64,000 nt of DNA from Kalmanozyma brasiliensis GHG001 (GCF_000497045.1 NW_015961950.1:481294-545293); one strand, 5' to 3'. Positions 9,674 through 21,028 are shown, numbered from the stretch's first letter. Numbers and translations are program-made. Notes: generated from the letters alone by a model not told the origin.

Positions 9674-12600
9674 ATGATGCCCATGCAGCCACCACCTCAG
9701 CCGCCACATCAGTACTACAATTCTAACACAAGACCCGCAGCTCCTCCGATGATGAACGACAGACAGGGTCCGGGCGCAGGGCCAGCTTCGAGGTATGCTG
9801 CCTCTTCGGCAGGATCCGCCGCGACGGGATTCTATCTTCCCAATGGAAATGGCAACAGTTCCCACGACTCGTATGCCTCGTCGCACCCTTCGACCTCGCC
9901 GCTCCCTGCCCTCTCTTCCCCACTTGGCGCGCCTTCTATCCGGCTGCCTGATGCTCCATCTACAGGAGCGCGTTCCCTTTCGGGCAACCAGGACGCTTCC
10001 TTTGCTTCTTCGTCCGGCTCGTCTCAGCCATCCGCCTCCGGATCCAGGTATCGACGCGTGAGACCCGACACCGAAGAGATCCGACGCGTCGGTCGCTCCC
10101 ACTATGTTGAACTGCTTGGCTTCCTCAAGAGCCACCTCACCAAGGTCGAGCAGACGCTCCCACGCTCCAACGCGCGTGAAAAGCTCACCCGCCTCAGCAA
10201 GCAGCAATTCACCGAGCTCTCGACCGACGTCTACGACGAGCTCATGCGACGCCAGAACAGCCTCAGAAACGGCAACAGTCAGCCCTTCCTTGCAGTTCGC
10301 GACGAATTCCACCCGAAACGCAATCAAGCCAGGCAGAAGCTCGCCACACTGCCCAAGAACCGCTTCAAAGATCTGGCCTCGGATGTGTTCTTCGAGCTAG
10401 AGCGCAGGTTCCCAGAGCTCAAGCAAGAATACCGCCCAGAAGTCATCGCTCGCGAGCGAGAGATGGAACAGCAGATGCGCGACCAGGCCGAAGCTCTCCT
10501 GCAACGCAAGGACTCGAGAAGCCAAGCACAGCCTTCCACCTCGGATCGAATCGTGCCTGCTAAGAGCACCATGGTCGAAGAAGACCTTGCCGTCCCCTAC
10601 TCGGCCAACGGCAGCTCTAAGCTCGGCGATCGCAGCATTGAGAACGAGTCTCCATTGGGCCGTGTCACTTCTCCAATACGCGACTCGATCGGCTCCAACG
10701 GATCCAACGGCGTCCCCGACAATCGCAGCACCAGATACAGTCAGGCCAGCAGCCTAGGTACCGGCTTCTTCAACGGATACACCGGCAGCATCGCCGCAGG
10801 AAGCGTTGCGAGTCCCAATCTGGGCAGAGGCAGCGTCTTTGAAGCGTCAGACGCAGCCACCGAGAAGATGCGTTCGGACTACGAGCTTCGCATCGCCAAG
10901 CTTCAACAACAGGTCAGCTCGCTCGAATCGCAAATGGCAGAAGCCGCTCCTCGCGCACGCAAAGCCGACGAGCTCGCGGGTCGATACGAAGAACTCGATC
11001 GACAGCTCAGTCTGCTCAGAAAGGAGCTCGACGATTCAAAGCAAAAGCATGAATCTGACCGTGAATTGCATCGCACTTCCACCGCCCAGAGGGAGTCCGA
11101 GCTGGAATCCATCCGAAGGGAGCTGGCCGAGAAGGCCGACGCTGGTGGGCAAGCCGAACTGGAGGCATTGCAGCAGAATCATTCGCAGCAAGCCGAAGTG
11201 GTCAACGAGCTGAAGCAAGAAGTCAGCACGCTCCTCGAAGAGCTTCGAGATCTGTCGACGCGCAACGAGGAGATGCAAGCGGACAGGGACAACGATCTTG
11301 TGGTCATCAAGGATCTCGAAAGGCAGATGGCCAACTACAAGCGTCTCTACGAGGCAGCCAAGATCGAGTTGCGCAATCTCAAAGCCACCTCGCAGCTCTA
11401 CGTCCAGCCGCCCAAAGCAGACGACTTGATGCCGGCCTCCGAGAAGGGGGCGATCGCTGATGTCAACCTCACCGCGTTCCAAAGCTCGATCGACGAGCTG
11501 TTGGCCGCAGCTCGATACCGGACGCCGGGCAGTATCCTGCTGTCGATGAAGACAGTGGTGCTGGCGACCACGCTCGTGACGGATGACGTGTCCAAGTACG
11601 AACAGATTCCTGCCAACGTGGCCGAGCTCTCTAACGAGGAGCTAGACCAGCTGATGGCGCTCAAGTCCAAGTGCTCTGCGACGCTCAACAACCTCATGTC
11701 GGCGTGCCGAAACCACGCGTCGTCGCACGGTCTGTCGCCCGTCAGCTTGCTCGATGCCGCAGCTAGCCACGTTTCGGCGACAATCGTGGAGATGGTCAAG
11801 CTGCTCAAGGTGCGCAAAGCCAGCCGAGGGGAACCAGAAGATCTTTCGACGAGCTTCTCGGAAGACTCGGCGCCGACGCGACTTAGGCCGCTGCACATCA
11901 ATACGCAATCGGCCAACCGAGAGGTGAGCGCGACGCTCTCGCCCAACCTTGCCAACCAGTCCAGCTTTGCCAACCTCAGTCTGGGCGAGGATCGGTTGTC
12001 TCCGCACATTCGAAGCGCTCCCACTATGGGACGCTACTCGCCCATCGGGTACAAGGCGGAGACGCTGCGAAAGGACTCGAGTGGAGACAACACGTGGCGC
12101 AGCCGGACGACGTCGGTCTCGTCGGTGGGCAGCGCGAATGCGAGCACGCCCAACATGGGCAGCAAGCCGCAGCTGTCCAACCTGTTTGGCACCAAGCGGT
12201 TTGCCGGCGAGCCGTTCCCGACGTCGGCGGATGCTTCGCTGTCGAGCAACGGTGCATCGCGGCAGCCAAGCGGACCGGCGTCGCCTTCGCCTCAGTCGAG
12301 CGACGATCAAGTGGTTCGATCCGAGACGTACGACAGCCTGGCCACGGTGACCTCTGCGAGCGGAAGCGGATTCGACGAGCCGAGCGGCGAAGAGAGCTGG
12401 GTGGAACTGCGCAACTACATTGACGTGCAGACGGAAGCGATTGTGCATTCGATCCAGGCGCTGCTGTCGGCGATCCGCGAGGGCGCGCAGGGCAACCAGC
12501 TGAGCGAGCACCTCACGCAGATCACCACCATCGTCTCGTCGATTGTGGCCATCTCGAAGGACAATCTGCCGGCGAGAAGCAAGCTGGAAGGAGAGAGGAT

Positions 12601-12763
12601 TCTGGACGAGCTGACGGACAACTGCGACGAGCTGAGCGAGATGCAGAGCCACCAGATGTTTGACAAGACGACCAAGTCGAACATGGCCAGCGCATCGTAT
12701 GGGGTTGCCAAGGGGCTGAAGGCGCTCAATGCGCTGTTCAACGATGTGGATCTGTCCAACTAA
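9674..12763 (+). CDS. SPA2: polarisome scaffold Spa2 (GIT/SHD domain)
   Basis: 1029 aa, intronless, ATG ATG start at 9674. A Pro/Ser-rich N-terminus is followed by two tandem Spa2-homology (SHD) motifs at about residues 124-255: SHYVELLGFLKSHL...LSKQQFTELSTDVYDEL and then ARQKLATLPKNRFKDLASDVFFEL. A long coiled coil spans about 399-572, then Ser-rich linkers, and a conserved helical C-terminus lies at about 905-1029. In fungi Spa2 gathers formins, MAP kinase components and Rab GAPs at the bud or hyphal tip. It therefore acts at cortical growth sites and would matter for the yeast-to-hypha switch in a smut. The length is typical for basidiomycetes. Assignment rests on the SHD pair. Confidence 0.9.
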   Translation: MMPMQPPPQPPHQYYNSNTRPAAPPMMNDRQGPGAGPASRYAASSAGSAATGFYLPNGNGNSSHDSYASSHPSTSPLPALSSPLGAPSIRLPDAPSTGARSLSGNQDASFASSSGSSQPSASGSRYRRVRPDTEEIRRVGRSHYVELLGFLKSHLTKVEQTLPRSNAREKLTRLSKQQFTELSTDVYDELMRRQNSLRNGNSQPFLAVRDEFHPKRNQARQKLATLPKNRFKDLASDVFFELERRFPELKQEYRPEVIAREREMEQQMRDQAEALLQRKDSRSQAQPSTSDRIVPAKSTMVEEDLAVPYSANGSSKLGDRSIENESPLGRVTSPIRDSIGSNGSNGVPDNRSTRYSQASSLGTGFFNGYTGSIAAGSVASPNLGRGSVFEASDAATEKMRSDYELRIAKLQQQVSSLESQMAEAAPRARKADELAGRYEELDRQLSLLRKELDDSKQKHESDRELHRTSTAQRESELESIRRELAEKADAGGQAELEALQQNHSQQAEVVNELKQEVSTLLEELRDLSTRNEEMQADRDNDLVVIKDLERQMANYKRLYEAAKIELRNLKATSQLYVQPPKADDLMPASEKGAIADVNLTAFQSSIDELLAAARYRTPGSILLSMKTVVLATTLVTDDVSKYEQIPANVAELSNEELDQLMALKSKCSATLNNLMSACRNHASSHGLSPVSLLDAAASHVSATIVEMVKLLKVRKASRGEPEDLSTSFSEDSAPTRLRPLHINTQSANREVSATLSPNLANQSSFANLSLGEDRLSPHIRSAPTMGRYSPIGYKAETLRKDSSGDNTWRSRTTSVSSVGSANASTPNMGSKPQLSNLFGTKRFAGEPFPTSADASLSSNGASRQPSGPASPSPQSSDDQVVRSETYDSLATVTSASGSGFDEPSGEESWVELRNYIDVQTEAIVHSIQALLSAIREGAQGNQLSEHLTQITTIVSSIVAISKDNLPARSKLEGERILDELTDNCDELSEMQSHQMFDKTTKSNMASASYGVAKGLKALNALFNDVDLSN

Positions 12764-14292
12764 GAAGGAATGTACTTTTATCATTGGTATGGATACCGTA
12801 TCTGTGGCATTGGAAGTCGCGTCTGGACCGATGAGGTGTGTCAAAGCAGCACATTGGACAGGTGAAGTCAAGATTGTCAGTGGCGCCATCCGCAAATAGA
12901 TAGCCTCAACCGACGTGTCGGTAGCACCTGTATTCTGGTTTGAGCTTCAGTGTTCGAGAAGTAAGCGGTGCCTGAGAGAAGGTGTAAAGTATCAAAGGCT
13001 GGTTCGCAACATAGGAAAGACGAGCTGGCCGTGTTTGTTGATGAATTAAATTTAATCCGAAAGCGCTGATCGTCGACGGATGACGTCGAAAAAGGCCACC
13101 GCCATCGAAGGTGCATCCGAGCCCAGATTACGGAGCGGACCAAAGAAATGCAATTCTTTTTTAGATTTAGAAAAATGGAGCAAGAGTGGGAGGAGAGGGT
13201 TGAAGTGCCTGAAAACGATGGCATGCGCTTGACGATCAGCATTGCCGGCTTTGCTTCCTCCCGGGTCAAGGTGGCTTCTGACTTGCAAATTCGTCTTCTT
13301 TTACAAAGTCGCATTGTGCTAGATATGCCTAGCGGAAGGATGCCGAAAGCGTGAGATGACAAGCAGGAGATGATGTGATGGGCGCAAAGGGGCATGCTGG
13401 CCAATATCACAAAGCGGGAGAGGCGTGTGAGAGAGTGAGCGAGCGAGCGAGCGGAGGCTGGCTGAGCTGCAAGGTGGTGAATTACACGAGCATCGTCGGA
13501 CCCAAATGCCCGCGTGAGCAAAGTCACATCACGCTCTGCTGCCGCGATTTTTCCTCCACCTCTGCCTCAAGGAGAAGGAATCATCATGCATCGGAGCAGC
13601 AGCTCAACCGGCTCTTTTTTGAGAGGTGCAGGCACAGCCGCTCTCGCTCACACACACGCGCCTGTTCATGGCTATACAGTCGCGAGCTCTTCTCATCCTT
13701 CACCATCACAGACAGCTCTCCTCCCATCTAGCCTTCGGACAGTCATCGCCGAAATCGAACACAATCGGTGGCCAGCATCGATCTTACCGTTTCAGTTCGG
13801 AACTCAGCGAGCTCGATAGTCGAGATACGGCCACACTAGCACAGCATTCTTCACAGAAGCTTCGAACTGCATACAGCCAGGCGCAGTCCATCTTCGTCCA
13901 CTTTGCGACAGCGATCAGCGGTATCTCCCACATCGCAGCTCGACAGGAAGCTCTCCTGCTTACGTTGTCGTTCCTCGGCGCGCAAGGGCTCAGACCTCAT
14001 TTCATTCACTTCTGCAACCAATCTCGATCCGGCTTTGAACGTCCATCTGCCTTGACTCTCCCGACTACATCGACTGCATCGCGGTAGAGCCCCTTTGCGT
14101 GCCAGAACACTTTTCACCATCCAGAGCGCATGATCGATTCAGCTACGAGCTTCATGCACTAGACGGCATCGCGACACACAGTCCTGCATCCAGCACGTCC
14201 GACTACGCCAACCTCATCAGCATCGGCTGACGGCTCACAAGCCTGCGCTAATCGCTCCCACCTCGGCTCACATACGCCCACCTCACGGCACC
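12764..14292. other. intergenic region with long leader of the zinc-finger gene
   Basis: About 1.5 kb between two rightward genes. It includes an AT-rich patch near 13040, a GAGC tetranucleotide tract at 13437-13454 and a CT-rich stretch up to the ATG at 14293. Open frames here, including a leftward one of about 210 codons, are Ser/Arg/Leu-rich and have no domain. Confidence 0.45.
13437..13454. repeat. (GAGC)n microsatellite
   Basis: Four GAGC/GAGCGA units in the region upstream of the zinc-finger gene. Confidence 0.7.
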
Positions 14293-17034
14293 ATGACGTC
14301 TGTGGGCAAAATGGCTCCGCAGAAGGACTTCATCCTCTTTGACGATCCAACTCCACCCATCCCTCTCGACAAGACATCCACCCCTCCCTCTTTCGGAAAC
14401 CTCGGTTCATTTGGCAAGCACCGCTCTCCTCAACAGTCGCCCGCCTTTGGAGATGATGTCGCCCAGTTACCAGACACCCTCGACGATCGAGGCGGCCCCC
14501 GGCGTAAGCGCCAAAAGAGTGAGCTCTACGCTGGCTCATCGTCATCCTATTCACGCTCCAGCAGAGAAGGTACCACTGGCTCATCGGGACACAACTCAAC
14601 TGAGCGCACCACCCCTCCTGATCCGCCCAGTGGCAGTTTGGGAGCACCCATGCACGATCTCAATCTCGGTGAATCGATGCCTTCCCGCGGCTATGACCCA
14701 AACGCCGCCTCTGCTTTGGCATCACCAGCCTCTGCCGGCATGACTCGCGAGCAGCAGGAACGCGTCAAGGCCCAGATCCGAGCAGAGCTAGCAGGTGTCG
14801 ATACTCGTGCCTTCAAGGGACCCCTCAGGGACATCCTCCAAAAGCACGACTACACGCCTCGACCTGTCGACATGCAGACCAGTCCGCTCTCAGCATCCTC
14901 CGATCCCATGCAAGCAGGTGTCGCCCCCTCTTTCAGCCTCTTTCCCGACTACGAGCTCGCCGGTCAGCCACGGAGTCAGTCTGGTCAGCCTGTCAAGAGG
15001 GAACCCCAAGACCAGCTGAAGACGGATGAAGAAATGCCGCCGCTCACACAGCGACCGTCCGAGTTGCGCACTCGTAGCAGCACCTTCGAAGGCGGACTCG
15101 GCGCCATGTCGTACCCTCCCGCCCGTCATTCGCAAAGCTATTTGCCAGACTGGGCCCGTCAGACGGGTCAAAGCTCTCGCGATGTGCACTACCACCAACA
15201 GCAGCAACACCATCAGCAACAGCAACAACAGCACTATAGCCAGCAACGACCGCACATGCCGCCACCCATCATGTCGCAGAGTCAGCTGGCTCAGCGTGGC
15301 GGACCCGTCTCGATGGCCTCGGCTGAACACATCAGCGCGCCTGTGGGTGGATATGGCCCCGGCCCGGATGGACGACGACCTCTGAAGCGCGAATCCAGTG
15401 GTCTGACCGTCAGTCCTCAGGAAGCTTTCCTGGACTATGACGACGTTGAGAACGCTCTGTCGCACTCTGGGCTTGGCAAGATGCCGAGTCTCTTTGCCAC
15501 GGTGCCACCCGGACTCTCGGACGCCAAACCCGGCCCTGGTCGCTACCAAGCCTCCCATAGTGGCACCAACACCCCTCGCATGATGTCGTCGCAGAACGTC
15601 CCGCGCGCCCGCTCTTCCACCGGCGAGCCCACTTACGCCGCTCGCCCAGTCCCTATGAGCCGCAACGACACTGCCCGCCCACATCACTATCAGAAGCGAC
15701 CTGGCCCAACCGTCCAACAGGGGACCGGCAGCCGCTCCCCCTACCCAGGACATTCTGACGGTCGCGGTTCCGCGAGCCAGTCCGGCTCTCAAAGCAGCCT
15801 CTTTAGCCCCGTCGACAGCGGTGACACGATCTCGACCGACGACGACGAGGACGAACGACCCTACTACCCACCCAACATGCGTCCCAGTATGATCCGCGGT
15901 GGCCCCTCGAGTCTGTACCTGAACTATCCGACGAAAGCGGACGGTCGCGTGTCCGCTTCGCCGTCTGCACTGCCGCGACCGTTGCTGGGTAAAGAACGAA
16001 CGTCGAGCAGCGGCCCGAATGGCGCCTGGTCGCACGTGCGCAACGAACCGTGGGCGTTGAGGCAGGCGCACATGCAGCCGCGCTTTTCCGACGTGTCTGC
16101 GAGTAGTAGCGACTCTGATGATGACAGGAGCGGAAGGAGGTGGCATCGACAGGAACGTAGTGCGTATCCGCATCATCATCACTATCCGCAGTATCAGCAA
16201 CCGCATTCGAGACAGTCGCCGCTCGACCCGCGCACCGCACAACGCCCGCCGCTGCCGCACCACCAGTCTTCGTCCGAGGATGTGGACGACACCGATCGGC
16301 AGTATGGACGGCCCTACCCACCGCGACACGACTCGAGGTCGCACATGCCCGGCGCGCTGGGTGGCTACGGGTACATTCCTGGTAGCCAAGAGTCGGGTCT
16401 CAGCGTGGCCCCTCCCCACCGGGACGAAGGCAGCATTAGCCCGTCCATCCGGCGTTCGGCACCGGAACCTCCACCGCTGCTCACCGCTCGACCCGCGCCC
16501 ACCGCCGCACCTGCCCGTGCACCACCCAGCTCCACCGACAGCCTCCCCATCAAGGACGATCGCATCGAAACCGGTGGTGACGCAGAAGACTCCGAGACGG
16601 GCACCAACAGCAACGCTGGCAACGAAAGCGATTACGAAGACTCGCCCGAGACCCACCCCAAGAAACCCGCGTCCGAACCTAAGCCGCGCACCTCGTCGAA
16701 TGGGAGCAATGCCAAACCGGGCGGCATCCCCGCAACGGATGGCACGACAAAGTGCGACTACGTAAGCCCTATTACGCACATTGCGTGCCAAACGGCGTTC
16801 CATCGCCCATACGATCTGGCCAGGCACAGGGAGACCATCCACGCCAGGGAGGAAGCGGGCTTCATGAGGGAAGGAAAGTTGAAACTCCAAGACTGCGTCG
16901 TGTTGGGCAAAGAGGTGGATCCGAAAAAGAGCACCGCGGTCGTCGAGTGGAAGTGCAAGACGTGTGGAGCGAACTTTAGTCGCAAGGACGCTATGCTGCG
17001 GCACGAGAGGTTGAGACATAATGCTGCCAAGTAG
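14293..17034 (+). CDS. C2H2 zinc-finger transcription factor
   Basis: 913 aa, intronless, ATG in an ACCATGA context. Nearly the whole protein is disordered and rich in Ser, Pro, Gln and His, with a Gln/His run at about residues 299-320 and several acidic stretches. At the C-terminus are two zinc fingers. One is a variant with long Cys spacing and C..C..H..H at about 821-852 (CDYVSPITHIAC...HRPYDLARHRETIH). The other is canonical at about 886-909 (CKTCGANFSRKDAMLRHERLRH). This is a nuclear DNA-binding regulator; the large disordered part probably holds activation or repression regions. Paired C-terminal fingers of this style occur in fungal developmental and stress regulators, but I cannot name the orthologue. 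Confidence 0.85.
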   Translation: MTSVGKMAPQKDFILFDDPTPPIPLDKTSTPPSFGNLGSFGKHRSPQQSPAFGDDVAQLPDTLDDRGGPRRKRQKSELYAGSSSSYSRSSREGTTGSSGHNSTERTTPPDPPSGSLGAPMHDLNLGESMPSRGYDPNAASALASPASAGMTREQQERVKAQIRAELAGVDTRAFKGPLRDILQKHDYTPRPVDMQTSPLSASSDPMQAGVAPSFSLFPDYELAGQPRSQSGQPVKREPQDQLKTDEEMPPLTQRPSELRTRSSTFEGGLGAMSYPPARHSQSYLPDWARQTGQSSRDVHYHQQQQHHQQQQQQHYSQQRPHMPPPIMSQSQLAQRGGPVSMASAEHISAPVGGYGPGPDGRRPLKRESSGLTVSPQEAFLDYDDVENALSHSGLGKMPSLFATVPPGLSDAKPGPGRYQASHSGTNTPRMMSSQNVPRARSSTGEPTYAARPVPMSRNDTARPHHYQKRPGPTVQQGTGSRSPYPGHSDGRGSASQSGSQSSLFSPVDSGDTISTDDDEDERPYYPPNMRPSMIRGGPSSLYLNYPTKADGRVSASPSALPRPLLGKERTSSSGPNGAWSHVRNEPWALRQAHMQPRFSDVSASSSDSDDDRSGRRWHRQERSAYPHHHHYPQYQQPHSRQSPLDPRTAQRPPLPHHQSSSEDVDDTDRQYGRPYPPRHDSRSHMPGALGGYGYIPGSQESGLSVAPPHRDEGSISPSIRRSAPEPPPLLTARPAPTAAPARAPPSSTDSLPIKDDRIETGGDAEDSETGTNSNAGNESDYEDSPETHPKKPASEPKPRTSSNGSNAKPGGIPATDGTTKCDYVSPITHIACQTAFHRPYDLARHRETIHAREEAGFMREGKLKLQDCVVLGKEVDPKKSTAVVEWKCKTCGANFSRKDAMLRHERLRHNAAK

Positions 17035-17393
17035 CGAGGCAATAGATTCAACCACACTTTTGCTCACCGCTAGACTCAATCGCGCTTTGCTCATTACGCC
17101 AACGATGTATGATGAGATGCCATGTCGCGGCACGAGGTCAGAGACAAGAGAGAGAGAGATGTTCGATGTGTGAGAGCTTGTTCCGGCTCGCCTGAGGCGT
17201 TGGTCAGCCAGACTTTGTGGTTGCACGAGAGAGGGCGAAAGGAGACCCTTCCAGACCGAAGACGCGCAGACTGGTCGACTCTCACCACCCAAGACAAGCG
17301 CGCCATTGCTCCTTCGTCAGGCTTAAAAAGTGCGGTGCTTCTGACTGTTCGATTGAGATTGAGATGCGAGAAATGAGACAGGCGAGTGTGGAA
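17035..17393. other. convergent 3' intergenic region
   Basis: About 360 bases between two converging genes. It has a short GA-repeat near 17147-17158. No gene was seen; it probably carries both 3' untranslated regions. Confidence 0.5.
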
Positions 17394-19475
17394 TCAGCCG
17401 GCGCGGTACAGCACAATGGCGCTGCGACTCGGCAGGTAGAGCTGCACAAAGTTTCGGCGACCATTCCACTCCATGTCCGTGGAAAAGTATTCGGTTGCGT
17501 GATCGACGCGCCCGTGTCCGCCGAGGTCCTTGGCATCCGTGTCGAGCAGCACCTTGTACTTTCCAGGAACGTCAACACCGATTCGGTAATCCGTATAACT
17601 CTGGGTGGGGTGCCAGTTGAAGACGAACAGCAGACCGGCACGTTCGAATGCCACCACTCGATCGGATTCGTGCTTGAGACTGATGTACGCCTGCGGTGCG
17701 GCCAACCACTTGGCGTGCTCCTCGGCGTTGTTCATCGCCGCATCAAAGCGATACAGATACTGATACCTCAACAGTGTATCGTCAACGAGGTTGAACTGGC
17801 GACGTGCGTAGTGGAACGAGTTGCCGTTGCCCTCCCGTGGGAAATCAAGCCATTCCGGATGCCCAAATTCGTTGCCGATAAAGTTGAGGTATCCCTCACC
17901 ACCCAACGCGTGCGTGATGAGCCGGATCATCTTGTGAAACGCCAACCCGCGATCGATGACCCCCGTCCGCTCGGTCAGGTCCGACATGTTGGTATACATC
18001 TCCTTGTCCATCAACCAGAACGCCACCGTCTTATCGCCCACCAGCGCCTGATCGTGCGACTCGGCATAGGCAATCGACTTTTCCAGATGGCGTCGGTTGG
18101 TGAGGGTGAAACAGATGTTGCCGAAATCCCAGTCTTCGTCGCGCGACTCTTTGAGCAGTTTGATCCACATATCCGGCACAGCCATGGACAATCTATAATC
18201 GAAGCCGACGCCGCCCTCGGAGACGGGTCGGCAGAGGGCGGGCATGCCAGAGACGTCTTCGGCAATGGTGATGGCGGACGGGTTGACATCGTGGATCAGT
18301 CGGTTGGCAAGCATAAGGTAGACCACAGCTTCAACGTCGACGCTGGGACCAAAGTACTCGTGGTATCCTCCGCTGAATCCCGTGCCGATGCCGTGGTGGG
18401 TGTACAGCATCGAAGTGACACCGTCGAATCGGAAACCGTCAAATCCATACTCGTCCATCCAGAAGAGACAGTTGCTGAGGAGGAAGCGGAGCACCTCGTG
18501 ATGGCCGTAGTTGAACAGACGCGAGTCCCACAGTTCGTGTCGACCTTTGGCGCCTTCGTGAAAGTAGAGGTGGTCCGTGCCGTCAAACATGTTGAGACCA
18601 TCGAGAACGTTCTTGCACGCATGGCTGTGCACGATGTCGAGCAGCACGGTGATGCCCAACGAATGCGCCGTGTCGATGAGCTCCTTGAGATCCTCGGGAT
18701 TGCCGTATCGCGACGAGGCGGCGAAGAAGTTGGTCACCTGATAGCCGAACGATGCGTAGTAGGCGTGTTCCTGGATGGCCATGAGCTGGATGGTATTGTA
18801 TCCGAGCTCTTTGATTCGTGGGAGGACGTTGCGGGTGAATTCCTTGAATTGACCGACCTTGGGTTCGGGCGTGGCGATGCCAACGTGCGCCTCGTAGACC
18901 TTGATGTTGGTGGGCGCGGGAGGCTTGGCGTGGCGCATGGTGTAGCGTTCCGAGGTCGGCGGGTTCCAGAAGCGCGCATCGTAGACGGGCGAGACGGAAA
19001 GGTCCTGGGTGACACGCAGGATCCATGCTGGCAGCCGCTCGATGCGCTCTCCGGAGGGGAGCACCATCGAGATCTTGATCTTGGAATCGTGCGGAATGGC
19101 GCATTGCCCGTTGACGCCGGGAATGCTGATGTGCCACTTGCCGAAGGAGTCCTTGGTCATCTTGTGTGTGTCGCGCGACCAACCGTTGAAGTCGCCGATG
19201 AGCGCCGCTTCGACTGCGTTTGGCGCCCACTCGATGTATTGGACTGTTTGGGACTTGGGATCGATCTGGAAGCCCATGTTGCGGTAGGAGCGGGCGAAGT
19301 TTTCGAGGCCGCCCTCGGTGGAGTTGATCTTGGACAGCCAGTCATTGTACAGGGCGTAGCGCTCGCGAAGGGCGGGCACGAAGGGCTCGAGCCATGGATC
19401 GCCGCCGACGACACCCGTGCCATCGGTCGCTTTCGAGTAGTTGATGGGCGCCGGGGCCGAGCAAGTTGCTGCCAT
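17394..19475 (-). CDS. GLC3: 1,4-alpha-glucan (glycogen) branching enzyme
   Basis: 693 aa from the ATG at 19475, within the usual fungal range. It transfers alpha-1,4 glucan segments to alpha-1,6 positions during cytosolic glycogen synthesis. An N-terminal carbohydrate-binding (CBM48) region includes [20 protein letters not shown]. The GH13 barrel follows: [13 protein letters not shown], the nucleophile Asp351 in [10 protein letters not shown], the acid/base Glu406 in [11 protein letters not shown], and the third carboxylate Asp475 in [12 protein letters not shown]. The C-terminal all-beta domain contains the [19 protein letters not shown] strands. The frame extends a few codons upstream, but the only ATG there is 19475. 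A 766-codon antisense frame covers the gene and is a shadow. Confidence 0.95.
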   Translation of the reverse strand: MAATCSAPAPINYSKATDGTGVVGGDPWLEPFVPALRERYALYNDWLSKINSTEGGLENFARSYRNMGFQIDPKSQTVQYIEWAPNAVEAALIGDFNGWSRDTHKMTKDSFGKWHISIPGVNGQCAIPHDSKIKISMVLPSGERIERLPAWILRVTQDLSVSPVYDARFWNPPTSERYTMRHAKPPAPTNIKVYEAHVGIATPEPKVGQFKEFTRNVLPRIKELGYNTIQLMAIQEHAYYASFGYQVTNFFAASSRYGNPEDLKELIDTAHSLGITVLLDIVHSHACKNVLDGLNMFDGTDHLYFHEGAKGRHELWDSRLFNYGHHEVLRFLLSNCLFWMDEYGFDGFRFDGVTSMLYTHHGIGTGFSGGYHEYFGPSVDVEAVVYLMLANRLIHDVNPSAITIAEDVSGMPALCRPVSEGGVGFDYRLSMAVPDMWIKLLKESRDEDWDFGNICFTLTNRRHLEKSIAYAESHDQALVGDKTVAFWLMDKEMYTNMSDLTERTGVIDRGLAFHKMIRLITHALGGEGYLNFIGNEFGHPEWLDFPREGNGNSFHYARRQFNLVDDTLLRYQYLYRFDAAMNNAEEHAKWLAAPQAYISLKHESDRVVAFERAGLLFVFNWHPTQSYTDYRIGVDVPGKYKVLLDTDAKDLGGHGRVDHATEYFSTDMEWNGRRNFVQLYLPSRSAIVLYRAG

Positions 19476-20230
19476 GATGGAGGCGGTTGTGTCTGCGTGC
19501 AAGAGATTCGAAGATGAAAAAAGACAGAGGCGGACGTTCTCTTGTCTATCTCAGCTGTCTTCGGATGCGGTGATGGTAGGAAGAACAGGATGATGGCTCA
19601 AGTGATGCGTATATGTGAATGACCTTGTGACCATTGCCACCTCGAGCACAATGAGAAAGAGTGGAGCTGCAGAATTCCAAGTTGGACCGTGCTCAGCGTG
19701 CAACCTTATCGACCAAAAGTCACAGTGCCAAATTCCAAGGATGCGGGGCCCAAAAGTTTCTCATCAGCTGCCCACGAAACTTCTTGCCTCTTGACGACAA
19801 TGACGCCGTCTGCTCTTCAAGCCGAGGTTCGCATCGGATACGGGCCATCAAAAGTCGCCGTTCTCCCCGTCTGCCTTGCACAGCAAGACTCTCTCGCAGC
19901 CGTTTCGGTGCCCGGTCGGAGTCGATAGCTTGGTTCTGACTTACTCTCCAACGTGGCGTCAGGACCTGGCAAGCGACACCGTGCGAACCATGTGGCTACA
20001 GTCGAACGACCGCCTCTAATCGATCATGTCTATTGCACCCCTCCATTGCGTTGTCTTGTCAGTCGCAATCTGTTCCAGGCGCTCTAGTGGCGGGATGTAA
20101 GCGCCAAGTGTGCGACTTCGAACTCACCCTGCAACGGCCTGCGAAAGTCTGGTGGGCTGTGAAGAGCCGAGGCTGTCCTTGCTGATCAATAAACAATATA
20201 TTTGCAACACCCAGCTGGGATGTCATCAAA
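19476..20230. other. intergenic region, GLC3 promoter and tRNA upstream flank
   Basis: About 750 bases. Nothing gene-like was recognised. It should contain the leftward GLC3 promoter; the AT-rich stretch at about 20180-20230 flanks the tRNA. Confidence 0.45.
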
Positions 20231-20302
20231 GCCTCCTTAGCTCAGCGGTAGAGCACTTCACTAGTAATGAAGAGGTCAGTCGTTCGAGTCGGCTAGGAGG
20301 CA
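20231..20302 (+). tRNA. tRNA-Thr (anticodon AGU)
   Basis: A full cloverleaf can be drawn. The acceptor GCCTCCT pairs with AGGAGGC. The D arm is GCTC/GAGC, and the anticodon arm CTTCA/TGAAG encloses the loop CTAGTAA, giving anticodon AGT. The T arm AGTCG/CGGCT encloses TTCGAGT. A and B box promoter sequences are present within. There is no intron. The DNA-encoded discriminator is A at 20302. Confidence 0.93.
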
Positions 20303-20308
20303 TTTTTT
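20303..20308 (+). terminator. RNA polymerase III T-run terminator
   Basis: Six T residues follow directly after the tRNA-Thr discriminator base. Confidence 0.85.
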
Positions 20309-20485
20309 GACGACTCTTTCTCGCGTCGACTTTTTTTTTGCCCACGTCGACCTTCTTTGGCGATACTTTTGATGGACCCGCTGAATCTTTCTGTCGAGGA
20401 CCATCACACTTCTCTGCGATTGGCATGTCGATTGCGTCGATAGAGATGAATGGTGGTGCGAATCTGACCTGTCTCCGTTCCTGCA

Positions 20486-21028
20486 TCAGTGGTCACCCCT
20501 TGTGGAAGCGTACTTGTCCCTGAACTCGTGCAGCCCACCAACGCCTCCTTCGTGCGCCTGTGCGTTGGCCGCCTGCAAATCATACTTGAGCATATCGCTA
20601 TCCGTAGCATGTGCGCTGGCTGGTTCTCCTGATGATGCCCCAGTTGGGCGCAACGTCCCCCTCAATCCTTTCTCGGTGCTCTCGACGACCCCCAGATTGT
20701 GCTCGAGCTGCTGCCTCGCTGTGATATACGCGACGCCCGTTCCGGCCAGTAGACCCGAGAGATAGCTTGCGTTCTTGGACAGGTTTAGGGCCCGTCGGCT
20801 GATGAAGGCGGAGAGAACACCACCGCCGAGGCCCAGCGCGATGCCACGCAGCTGGGCCGCCCGGTTGGCAGCGCCAACTTGGGCAACGGGGAGAGGCGGG
20901 TGCTCAATGGGGTCCAATTTGCCGGCATTGCGGCCGAGGTGGACGCGTGACGGGTCAGGAGTGACGCCCCCGCCATGGTTCGGAGGTGGCTGGCTGCCCG
21001 ATGGGAAGGAGGAAGAAGGCGCGGACAT
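20486..21028 (-). CDS. small hypothetical membrane protein
   Basis: 180 aa, ATG at 21028. A Pro/Gly-rich N-terminus (about 50 residues) is followed by two hydrophobic, Gly/Ala-rich segments at about 55-75 (RGIALGLGGGVLSAFISR) and 85-103 (ASYLSGLLAGTGVAYIT), then a polar C-terminal tail. The two short helices joined by a basic loop suggest a hairpin in a membrane, possibly mitochondrial, but there is no diagnostic motif. Codon use and the well-formed start support a real gene. I do not recognise the family. It lies just beyond the tRNA and is read toward it. Confidence 0.65.
   Translation of the reverse strand: MSAPSSSFPSGSQPPPNHGGGVTPDPSRVHLGRNAGKLDPIEHPPLPVAQVGAANRAAQLRGIALGLGGGVLSAFISRRALNLSKNASYLSGLLAGTGVAYITARQQLEHNLGVVESTEKGLRGTLRPTGASSGEPASAHATDSDMLKYDLQAANAQAHEGGVGGLHEFRDKYASTRGDH

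Noticed and set aside
11642..12895. 417-codon leftward frame opposite the 3' half of SPA2
   Set aside because: Antisense shadow with His/Arg/Leu bias and no domain.
12877..13527. Leftward frame of about 216 codons in the spacer before the zinc-finger gene
   Set aside because: Irregular composition, no domain, and it spans AT-rich and microsatellite DNA.
14890..17292. 800-codon leftward frame opposite the zinc-finger gene
   Set aside because: Arg/Val/Gly-rich antisense shadow without domains; the sense strand carries two zinc fingers.
17217..19517. 766-codon rightward frame opposite GLC3
   Set aside because: Antisense shadow of a clear GH13 branching enzyme; composition is typical of a mirrored GC-rich coding strand.
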